In this document: piece by piece, positions 12,872 to 19,762 of the stretch
How the letters are laid out: every line of letters starts with the position of its first letter
How positions within the stretch are numbered: position 1 is the first letter of the stretch
DNA from: JBDSLU01 sp039916225
Lineage (GTDB): Bacteria > Acidobacteriota > Vicinamibacteria > Vicinamibacterales > Vicinamibacteraceae
Assembly (NCBI GenBank): GCA_039916225.1
Contig: JBDSLU010000403.1
Location: 1-49,465 of the forward strand
Reading direction: 5' to 3'
Length of the DNA stretch: 49,465 bases
Position numbers and translations under genes: made by a program
The notes under the pieces: generated by a model
The model's input: only the letters and a program-made list of their open reading frames with translations
What the model was told of the DNA's origin: nothing
Databases searched by the model: none

Positions 12872-14749
12872 TTACAGCGTCCGCGCCGACGCGATCGTCC
12901 AGCGCTCGTCGGCCTTCTTCAGTTCGAACGTCCATTCGCGCGACGTGATGCGCGGCGACTGATCGCCGATGCGCGGCACGTAGACCGCGCGGCCCTTGCA
13001 CGCGGCCTGTGCCCGGCCGCCGGTGACGGTCATCTTGCAGGAATCGAAGCGCAGTTCCTGCGACTTGAGCGACTGGAACGCCCGCTCGAGTGCCCGCGTG
13101 TCCACCGACGGCCACACGTCGCGGGCCGCGCTGGCGTTGAGCTGCGAGTAGGCGGTGCGGAAGCGCGTCAGGGCGGTGCGGATGTCCGCTTCGTCGCCGT
13201 TGCCGGCGTCGGTGAGCACGGCCGCGACCGGGCGAACCGCCGGCGCGACCGCCAGTGGCTCGGGCGCGATCATCGGCGGAGGCACCGTCGCCGCTGCAGG
13301 TGCGGTCGATGGAACGGGGGACAGCGCGCGGGTCGGAGCGGGAGTCGGCGCCTCTGCTCGGGCGGTCAGGACCGGCGCCGCTTCGGCCCGTGCGGTGAGT
13401 ACCGCCGGGGAACTGGCCTTCGCCGTCAGCGCCGGTGGCGGAACGGGGCGCGCGGGCGCAGATGCCTGCACTCGCTCCGGCTGCGCGGCCGGCAGCACCG
13501 CGCCGCGGTCGCGGACGGTAACCGCCACCCGCGGCTCGACGGATGCGGCAGGCAGCGGTCCGCGAATCGGATCAGGCCGGCCAGTCGGTTCAAGCCGGCC
13601 CGTCGGTTCAGGCCGGCCCGTCGACAGCGATCCGCGAGCCGGCACCAGGGACGGGGCGGCGGCCGACGCCCGGGCCACCAGGGCCACCGGTGGTGCGGCC
13701 GCGGCTTCCAGGCGACCGGCCGGCTCCTTCGGAGCGGCCGGCTGGCTCGACGCCGGCTGGCGCGGCACAGCGCGCGGGACACCCGGCGCCAGGTCGGCGA
13801 CGGACAGTCCATGTGGCACCGGCGGCTGTTCGACCGACGCGCCGGTTTCCGCCGGCAACGAGAAGATGGCGTGGTACTCGACGACGGTCACGATCGCGCA
13901 AGCCGCGGCGAAGAACAGGGCCAACCAGGCGGACCGGCCGGCGCCGACGAGTTCCGGGTCGGTGGCCGCCTCGATCACGAGCGGGAACGGAAGGGGTTGC
14001 GTTCGGACGAGGGGGGTGGCGACCGCCCCCCCGACCGACAGGTGGACCGGCCCCGCCACCGACAGGCGGACCAAATGGGCGACCGGCGCCGCGACCACCG
14101 TCGCGACCGACGCCGTGACCGGTTCGCCGATCGGCTCGTCGATCGGAGTCATCTCGGGTGGGCCGATCGGCGGCATTTCGCCGAGGCTGGACGGGTCGGT
14201 CTCGCCGAGGCTGGCCGCCTTCGTCTCGGAGGTGCTGGACGGCCCGGACTCTGCGTGAGCCTCAGACGCCGGCACCGGTAGCGGCACCATCGGCACGACG
14301 AGCGCCCGGATTCGCGGCGCCACCTTGGGGTCTCGGCAATCGCCGAACGACGGCTTGAGGCGTCGGCGGGGCGTCGGCCGCTCGGCTTTCGCCTCGGCGA
14401 TCGGTACCTTCGCCTCCGCCGCCGGCCCCATCGTCCCCGGCCCGCTCGTCACCAGCCCGCTCGTCACCGGCCCGATCGTCGCCGGCCCCATCGTCGCCGG
14501 CGCCGACGCCTCCGGGGTCGCTCCCGCCGTCACCTCCGCAGTCGCTTGCGGCGTCATGCCCGCCTTCGACTCTGGCTTGGGAGCGTTAGTGTCGAGCTGG
14601 ATCGCCGTATTGTCGAGCTGGATCACCGCGCACGCGTCGAGGTCGGCCTCCGACGGCGGCCATTCCAGGTCCAGCTCGCGCACGGGCCCGAAGGCGCAGC
14701 GGAAGGGACGGTGGGTATCCCCCGCCTCAGAATGTTCGCTGTTCGACAT
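12872..14749 (-). CDS. Large Pro/Ala-rich single-pass membrane protein, paralogue of 8412-9587
   Basis: 625 residues. The N-terminus has the motif WPPSEADLDACAVIQLD, matching WPPTAEDLDSCGLIDL in the paralogue. Then come repeat-rich segments: ~5-residue units of the G-P-x-T-[SIM] type (residues ~80-110) and S/T/P-rich stretches. A TM lies at ~280-300 (AWLALFFAAACAIVTVVEYHA). A long Ala/Pro/Arg linker with a P-T-G-R-x-[ED] hexad repeat follows. The C-terminal ~105 residues (IRTALTRFRTAYSQL to DERWTIASARTL) are the same domain as in 8412-9587. Topology predicts N-in, C-out. The linkers differ greatly in length between the paralogues, while both ends are conserved. It lies 260 bases downstream of the TerY-P triad on the same strand. 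Function unknown. Confidence 0.75.
   Translation of the reverse strand: MSNSEHSEAGDTHRPFRCAFGPVRELDLEWPPSEADLDACAVIQLDNTAIQLDTNAPKPESKAGMTPQATAEVTAGATPEASAPATMGPATIGPVTSGLVTSGPGTMGPAAEAKVPIAEAKAERPTPRRRLKPSFGDCRDPKVAPRIRALVVPMVPLPVPASEAHAESGPSSTSETKAASLGETDPSSLGEMPPIGPPEMTPIDEPIGEPVTASVATVVAAPVAHLVRLSVAGPVHLSVGGAVATPLVRTQPLPFPLVIEAATDPELVGAGRSAWLALFFAAACAIVTVVEYHAIFSLPAETGASVEQPPVPHGLSVADLAPGVPRAVPRQPASSQPAAPKEPAGRLEAAAAPPVALVARASAAAPSLVPARGSLSTGRPEPTGRLEPTGRPDPIRGPLPAASVEPRVAVTVRDRGAVLPAAQPERVQASAPARPVPPPALTAKASSPAVLTARAEAAPVLTARAEAPTPAPTRALSPVPSTAPAAATVPPPMIAPEPLAVAPAVRPVAAVLTDAGNGDEADIRTALTRFRTAYSQLNASAARDVWPSVDTRALERAFQSLKSQELRFDSCKMTVTGGRAQAACKGRAVYVPRIGDQSPRITSREWTFELKKADERWTIASARTL
13565..13640 (-). 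repeat. 18-bp tandem repeat in the linker of the membrane protein
   Basis: About three to four imperfect copies of a unit reading CCGGCCCGTCGGTTCAGG on the plus strand, encoding a GRPEPT-like hexapeptide repeat in the extracytoplasmic linker. Confidence 0.65.
14421..14508 (-). repeat. 15-bp tandem repeat in the N-terminal region of the membrane protein
   Basis: Roughly six imperfect units built on CATCGTCGCCGGCCC (plus strand), encoding pentapeptides of the type G-P-[AVG]-T-[MIS]. It lies in the part predicted to be cytoplasmic. Confidence 0.65.
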
Positions 14750-14849
14750 GGATGACGTGATTTTGGACGATCGCCAGCCGGGCGAACGCGGTCACGCCGA
14801 TCCGGTGCGAGATTCGTGCCTGCCGATTGTCGCGGCAAAGCGCTTCGAG

Positions 14850-15016
14850 GTAAGGGCCCGTCAGGGAATGACTGAGGCACTCTGGGCGCCGATGCATCCC
14901 GCCTCGCGGCGTTGCTCGTCGGTCACATGCCCCCGGCATGTTCCCTCCTCGCGCCTTGCGATCCAGGCGCCTCGACGCCCAGAAGAGACCTCACTTATTT
15001 CCTGACGGGCCCTTAC
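14850..15016. repeat. Large imperfect inverted repeat with inner hairpin, at the end of the kinase gene
   Basis: The outer arms GTAAGGGCCCGTCAGG (14850-14865) and its exact complement (15001-15016) match over 16 bp. Similarity continues inward for another ~30 bases (shared GTGAGG/CTGAGG and CTGGGCG blocks with a 2-base gap). The centre holds a second perfect hairpin, ACATGCC/GGCATGT (14925-14941). The right arm covers the stop codon of the kinase gene (15013-15015). There is no T tract. It could fold the 3' end of the triad mRNA, act as a terminator, or be a small inserted element. Confidence 0.65.
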
Positions 15017-16767
15017 GCCGCCCACTTGGGGAACGGCAAGCCGGCGACGGCGCTCCCGGCTTCGTGCTGGCGCTCGAGCGCCGAGCGGAGCCGCTGTTCG
15101 GCGCCTATCGCCACATGGTCGGAGCTGGCCTGCAGCTGCCGGAGCTCGTCCAACCGCGCCACGAGGTGCTGTTCCATCGACGCCTGCGCCGACGACCGCC
15201 ACCGGGTCAGCGCCGTCCGTTCGCCGGGCGGCCGCCCGGATGCCGCCAGATCCGACTCTTCCTTGCGAAAGGCGTGAAGGCGCTTCTCGTAGTCGAACGA
15301 CAGCGCGCGAATCTCCTCGCGTTTGTCGACGAACGCCTGCGCCACCGCCGCCGACCGGATTCGCCATTCGATCGATGCCTGGTCGACCGCGGTCGACGCG
15401 GCGCTGAACTCCAGGCACACGCTGGCCCGCAGCTCGGCGTACGGCGACTTGACCCGCATCACGAACCAGGCCGACATGAGGATCGCGGAGAACATCTGGA
15501 ACGTGAAGGTGCCGAGCGTGGTCGTCATGATCAACGACACGGCACCGACGAGGGCGGCGCTGACGGCGATCGTCACCGTCGCCCAGCCCCAGGCCATCTC
15601 GTCGTCGGGGACCCGCGGCGGCAGCCGCGGCATGCCGCATTCGGCGCGCGGCTGCGTCGGCATCGGTGGTGGCACCGCTTCGACGTCGCGCCAGAACAAG
15701 GCGAGGTCGAAGGCCGCCCCAGGCGCTGCGGTCCCGACGTGGACCAGCACGTGGGCGGACATGAACAGGTCGGGACCACCGTCCTGCTCGATCTGGCACC
15801 ACGGGCACTCCGCCGTGGCGCTGCCCGCGGCGAACTTGTGGCCGCGGCGGCGCGCGCACGCCACCGTCGATGGCTTCAGGCGCTCGAGCGCCAGCAGCCA
15901 GTCGGTCGCGGTCGGCCGCTCGGTGCCGCGGCCGGGGAGCCTGAAGGCCCGCTCGAAGAGCTCGGCGATCTCCGACGGCACCTGCGACAGCCGCAGGGCG
16001 TGCGGTGGTGGTGTCATCTGCAGCCGGTGGGACGCGCTGCCGTAGGCGAAGCGCCCTTCCCTGATCGCCCGCTCCACCGACATGTCGCCGGCACCGGCGT
16101 AGCGGCCGGCGAATGGATGCCGGCCCATGAACAGCAGATGGAAGACCATCACCGCCAGCCCGAACGCGTCGTGCTGGGTCGTGCGCTGCAGGCCGCGGAA
16201 CGGCTGGCCTTGTAACTCCGGGGCGGTGAAATGCGGCACGCCGACGTCGCACGTGAACAGGCGGGCGCCATCCGCGATCTGGTACGAGTCGCAGTCGATG
16301 AGCGTGATCGTGCCTTTCTTGGACACGAACACGCCGCCTTGATTGATGTCGCCGACGACGTGGCCGGCCTGGTGGATCGCCTCGACGGCCGCCGCGCAGT
16401 TGCGCGCCACGTGGACGAGGAAGGTCCAGTCGGCGAAGGGGAACTCGATCTTGCGATCGGCCGGGCTGTACAGCTCGTGGATGGCGTGGTGCTCGACGAC
16501 CTTGGGCAGGACGATGCCCCAGGTGTGCGGGCCCGCGGCGTCGAGGATGCGGCGCTCCGGCCACGCGCTGAACGCGCTCAGCCCCGGCGCCTGCAGGCGG
16601 ACCATCGCCTCGAGCTTGGCGGCCTTGGCCGCGTCAGCCGGGCGATGGTAAATCTTCGCGGCCAGCGCCGTGCCTGGCAGATCGAAGACGATGCCCTCAC
16701 CGCCCCGGCCCAGCTCCGCACCCAGTGTCAGGCGCTTCCCGGTATCGTCGACGAACACGACCGCCAC
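15013..16767 (-). CDS. YegI-like protein kinase of the TerY-P triad
   Basis: 584 residues. Kinase domain ~1-310: glycine loop ELGRGGEGIVF (~19-28), AAKIY with Lys38, the catalytic loop in variant form GHVVGDINQGGVFV (Asp140, Asn142), the metal-binding LIDCDSY in place of DFG (Asp158/Asp160) and APEL (182-185). The H-x-D His is replaced, as is usual in this group. A C-terminal Cys/His cluster with CPWC (~335-350) looks like a small zinc ribbon. Two TM segments (~400-445: WGWATVTIAVSAALVGAVSL and TFQMFSAILMSAWFVM) and a charged coiled-coil tail follow. E. coli YegI has the same partners (YegK phosphatase, YegL vWA). It is the last gene of the operon, nine bases after the PP2C gene. Probably a membrane-tethered stress-signalling kinase. 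Confidence 0.85.
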   Translation of the reverse strand: MAVVFVDDTGKRLTLGAELGRGGEGIVFDLPGTALAAKIYHRPADAAKAAKLEAMVRLQAPGLSAFSAWPERRILDAAGPHTWGIVLPKVVEHHAIHELYSPADRKIEFPFADWTFLVHVARNCAAAVEAIHQAGHVVGDINQGGVFVSKKGTITLIDCDSYQIADGARLFTCDVGVPHFTAPELQGQPFRGLQRTTQHDAFGLAVMVFHLLFMGRHPFAGRYAGAGDMSVERAIREGRFAYGSASHRLQMTPPPHALRLSQVPSEIAELFERAFRLPGRGTERPTATDWLLALERLKPSTVACARRRGHKFAAGSATAECPWCQIEQDGGPDLFMSAHVLVHVGTAAPGAAFDLALFWRDVEAVPPPMPTQPRAECGMPRLPPRVPDDEMAWGWATVTIAVSAALVGAVSLIMTTTLGTFTFQMFSAILMSAWFVMRVKSPYAELRASVCLEFSAASTAVDQASIEWRIRSAAVAQAFVDKREEIRALSFDYEKRLHAFRKEESDLAASGRPPGERTALTRWRSSAQASMEQHLVARLDELRQLQASSDHVAIGAEQRLRSALERQHEAGSAVAGLPFPKWAA

Positions 16768-16776
16768 GGCTGATCC

Positions 16777-17529
16777 CTAGCCCTCGCACCGGCACGCCAG
16801 CACCAGCGTGCAGTCGTCGTCGGTCCGCGTGCTGATGGCGTCCGACCTGAGGAACGACGCCAGCGCGCCGCCGAGGCCGGGCCACGCGTCGTCGGCACGC
16901 AGCCGGGCGAACATCGGATCGAAGAACGGCTGGTGCGGCGCTCGCGTCTCGTAGCGCAACGCGATGTGCTGCAGGCCGTCGGTGAACAGCGCGACGTCGT
17001 GCACCGGCGTCGGACGGACGTCGAGCCGCAGTCGCTTGTGGGCGTCGGCGCCGGTCACGAAGTAGGTGGTGTTGGCGTACTCGCCCTGCTCGGGCCAGAA
17101 GACGACTTCGGCCGCCGTCGGCGACGCCGTCACGATCGCGCCGTCACCGATCTGCAGGAACGCCGATGACGTGTCGCCGACCAGCGCCGCCACCAGCGTG
17201 CAGGCGAAGTCGCGCGGCGTCAGGCTGGCGGCGTCGGCCTGTGCCTGGATCGCGGCTCTGATGTCATCGAGCCAGGTCGCGGCGACGTCCTGGGTCAGGG
17301 TGTCGATGCGGCCGCCGGCGTCGGTGAAGCGGCCGACCGCGTCGACCAGCGCACGACAGGCCGTCGCAGCGCCGACGTCGGCGCATGTCGCACTGCCAGC
17401 CCCGTCCGCGCAGGCCAGCAGCAGCCCGGCGTCCGCGGCGAGATCGGTGACGACGCTGGAGTCCTGGCAGGGCACGCCGTTACGGACGTGCGCGGCTCCC
17501 TGGATCGATGCGGCGAGATGGCGCCACAT
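16777..17529 (-). CDS. PP2C-type protein phosphatase of the TerY-P triad (YegK-like)
   Basis: 250 residues. PP2C signature elements: GVPCQDSSVV near the N-terminus, the metal-binding CADGAGSATCADVGA, LQIGDGAIV, ALFTDGLQ and the closing TRTDDDCTLVLA. The Asp residues of all four motifs are present, so it should be an active Mn/Mg-dependent Ser/Thr phosphatase. It lacks any sensor domain and is shorter than typical PP2Cs, as in the YegK group. Position between the vWA gene (three bases away) and the kinase gene (nine bases away) suggests it reverses the kinase's phosphorylation of the vWA partner or other targets. Confidence 0.88.
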   Translation of the reverse strand: MWRHLAASIQGAAHVRNGVPCQDSSVVTDLAADAGLLLACADGAGSATCADVGAATACRALVDAVGRFTDAGGRIDTLTQDVAATWLDDIRAAIQAQADAASLTPRDFACTLVAALVGDTSSAFLQIGDGAIVTASPTAAEVVFWPEQGEYANTTYFVTGADAHKRLRLDVRPTPVHDVALFTDGLQHIALRYETRAPHQPFFDPMFARLRADDAWPGLGGALASFLRSDAISTRTDDDCTLVLACRCEG

Positions 17530-17532
17530 CGA

Positions 17533-18204
17533 TCAGACCGTGGCCCAGCCCCCGGGGGCGGCGGGGTTGGCCAGCGGGACGTCTTCGCCGGGCGTCGACT
17601 TCGACACCGACTGCTGCGAATTCGACAGCCACTGGAACAGGTCGCGAAAGCGCAGGCCGTCCAGGTGCAGCGGCTGGCGCGTCGACAGATCCTGCAGCAC
17701 GTCCATGCGCGCGCCCTCGACGCCGACCGAGAAGAACGCGAAAGCCTTCTTCTCTTCGCCGGCCCGCACGCGATCGGCCGCCGTCCGCCACTCGTCGGTG
17801 GGTCCACCGTCGGTCACCAGGAAGATCCAGGGCCGGTAGAAGGCGATGCCGTTGGCTCGGTACTGCTCCTTGCGAAAGGCGAGGATATCGAGCGCATAGG
17901 TGATGGCCGCGCCCATCGGCGTATCGCCGCGCGGGGTGAGCGTCGGGGCGATGAAGGACGCGGCGGTGCAGAAGTCGCTGGCCAGCTCCACCTGTCCGCC
18001 GAAGCTGACCACCGCGACTTCGACGCGCTTGGCCGCCAGGGGATCGGCGGCGAGCTCGTCGCGATAGAGCTGGAGGCCGGCGTTCAACTCGGCGATCGGC
18101 GCGCCCTTCATCGACGCCGAGACGTCGAGGATCAGCACCGACGGGCAGCGCGGCTCGGGGTTCTCGGCGAAATTGTCGGTTCCGAAGGGGACTTGATCGG
18201 CCAT
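17533..18204 (-). CDS. vWA-domain protein, TerY/YegL-like, first gene of the TerY-P triad
   Basis: 223 residues from the ATG at 18204. An ATG six codons upstream (18222) is possible, but the 18204 start aligns with YegL-type N-termini (ADQVPFGTDNFAENPEPRCP) and has GGAG nearby. A single von Willebrand A domain holds a full MIDAS: LDVSASM (D-x-S-x-S), the Thr/Asp of TPRGDTPMG and FLVTDGGPTDEW. Such vWA proteins bind partners through a divalent metal and, with kinase and PP2C, form the TerY-P triad proposed to act in tellurite/chemical-stress and phage-related responses (family knowledge). It starts a three-gene operon; no other ter genes (terB-F) lie within the window. Confidence 0.88.
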   Translation of the reverse strand: MADQVPFGTDNFAENPEPRCPSVLILDVSASMKGAPIAELNAGLQLYRDELAADPLAAKRVEVAVVSFGGQVELASDFCTAASFIAPTLTPRGDTPMGAAITYALDILAFRKEQYRANGIAFYRPWIFLVTDGGPTDEWRTAADRVRAGEEKKAFAFFSVGVEGARMDVLQDLSTRQPLHLDGLRFRDLFQWLSNSQQSVSKSTPGEDVPLANPAAPGGWATV

Positions 18205-18400
18205 CGCGAAAGGCTCCGCCATTCCACGCCCCCACCGGGCGGGTCACGACGGAACCTTGGCCCTGGGGTGCTCCCAGGGAAGTCGGACCAACTCGGGGCC
18301 TTCTGCAATGGAATCGCGATCGTGCACGACAGTGCAGGCTTCGGCGCGACACCGGGCCGGCGTCGGCCGCGCCCTCGCTCCCGTACGGCCGCGTCCCCGG
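18205..18400. other. Intergenic region between the TerY-P operon and the DUF1552 gene
   Basis: About 196 bases upstream of the vWA gene, facing the 3' end of the DUF1552 gene. It must hold the triad promoter on the minus strand, but I see no clear -35/-10 pair, no sigma-54 site and no strong inverted repeat. Confidence 0.4.
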
Positions 18401-19762
18401 CTAGAACAGCGACAGCCGCGAGTCGGCGTCGCCGAACGCCGCCAGCTTCACGTCCATGCGGTCCATGATGCCGAGGTAGAGCGAGCACAGCTTGCGGTTC
18501 TCGTCGCCGGCGTCGGCGAAGTGGAGCGTCCGGCCGGTCTCGAGCGTGCCGCCCAGCCCACCGGCGGTGATCAGCGGCACCTTCGAGTTGTCGTGCTTCG
18601 ATCCCGAGAACATGTTCGACAGATACAGCAGGCAGCAGTTGTCGAGCACGGTGCCTTCACCCTCCGGCATCTCGTCGAGCCGCTGCGCGAGGTAGGCGAA
18701 CTGCGACAGGTGGAAGCGGGCGATGCGCTCGTAGCCCTCGGATGTGTCGTTGTGCGAGGCACCGTGGTGCGCTTCACGCACATCGAGAAACGGGTAGTAG
18801 AGGGCCGACAAATCGCGCGCCAGGATCAGCGAGACGACCCGCGTCTTGTCCGTTTGGAAAGCCATCGCGACGATGTCGGCCATCAGCTGCGCGTGCACGC
18901 GCAGATCTTCGGGCAGGCCGTTGTCGGGCCGCTTCATCGTCAGCAGCGGCTTGCCGTTGGCGCGGTCCTCGGCTTTGTCCTTCTCGACCCGCAGGCGCTC
19001 GACGCCGCGTTCGACGTCGCGGACGCTGCTCAGGTACTCGTCCAGCTTGGCGCGATCGGTCGAGGCGATCTGGCGGCGCAGCGACTCGGCGCGTTCCTTG
19101 ACGCGATCGAGGACGCTCACGTTGCGCATGTTGCCGCGGTTCTCGAACAGGCTGTCGAAGGCGAGCGAGGGATACATCTCGTTCGGCATCGGCGAGTCGG
19201 CGTTCTGCCACGAGATGTGCGAGCCGTAGGCGTTCGAGAAATTGGTCTCGTGGTAGCCGGTCATCGGCTCCTCGCAGGCGAGCACCAGGCTCGACTGGGC
19301 GGTGTCCTGGCCGATGTGGTTGGCCAGCATCTGATCCAGGCTGATGCCGCTGTGCATGATGGCGCCGCGCTTGAGCGGCGCGCCGGTCAGCAGGTTGCCG
19401 GTCATCCCGGGGTGGATGCCGTTGCCGGTGGCGAACTTGTTGAACAGGCCGTCGATGACGTTGATCTTGGTCTTGACCTTCTCGAGCGGCTGCAGCGTCT
19501 GGCTCAGCTCCATCGCCGCGCCGCTGCCCTTGGCCCACCAGTGATTCGGGTTGATCCCGTTGCCCTGGAAGACGACCGCGAAGCGCTTCGGCGCGCCGGC
19601 GACTTCCTTGGCCCGGGCCGCGGCGGCCATCGTCTCGGTCGAGCCGAACCCGGCGAGCGACTCCATCCACGGCAGCGCCATCGTCACGCCGATACCATGG
19701 AGGACGGTGCGACGCGGGACGGCGTTGCGGCTGTGGCGACGCGACGGTCGATGCTGGCTCAT
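18401..19762 (-). CDS. DUF1552 secreted protein, partner of the DUF1592 cytochrome-like protein
   Basis: 453 residues from the ATG at 19762, which overlaps the stop of the upstream gene (ATGA). An N-terminal Tat-like signal (PRRTVLHGIGVTMALPWM) precedes a DUF1552 domain: RFAVVFQGNGINPNHWW, GIHPGMTGNLLTGA, SLDQMLANHIG, PLLTMKRPDNGLPEDLRVHAQLMADIVAMAF and EAHHGASHNDTSEG. The family is sulfatase/phosphatase-superfamily-like in its metal-binding look but has no assigned reaction. DUF1552 genes almost always follow DUF1592/DUF1588/DUF1585 genes in Planctomycetota and Acidobacteriota, so the two are thought to act together outside the cytoplasm. Tat export would fit a folded or metal-loaded protein. 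Confidence 0.88.
   Translation of the reverse strand: MSQHRPSRRHSRNAVPRRTVLHGIGVTMALPWMESLAGFGSTETMAAAARAKEVAGAPKRFAVVFQGNGINPNHWWAKGSGAAMELSQTLQPLEKVKTKINVIDGLFNKFATGNGIHPGMTGNLLTGAPLKRGAIMHSGISLDQMLANHIGQDTAQSSLVLACEEPMTGYHETNFSNAYGSHISWQNADSPMPNEMYPSLAFDSLFENRGNMRNVSVLDRVKERAESLRRQIASTDRAKLDEYLSSVRDVERGVERLRVEKDKAEDRANGKPLLTMKRPDNGLPEDLRVHAQLMADIVAMAFQTDKTRVVSLILARDLSALYYPFLDVREAHHGASHNDTSEGYERIARFHLSQFAYLAQRLDEMPEGEGTVLDNCCLLYLSNMFSGSKHDNSKVPLITAGGLGGTLETGRTLHFADAGDENRKLCSLYLGIMDRMDVKLAAFGDADSRLSLF

Noticed and set aside
13155..14258. Plus-strand Gly/Ala/Thr-rich frame within the anchored-protein gene
   Set aside because: Mirrors the low-complexity linker of the minus-strand gene, which has conserved ends and a paralogue; no independent support.
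17460..17490. Sigma-54-like word TGGCAGGGCACGCCG near the start of the PP2C gene
   Set aside because: GG and GC spacing and the -12 box do not fit, and it lies within coding sequence.
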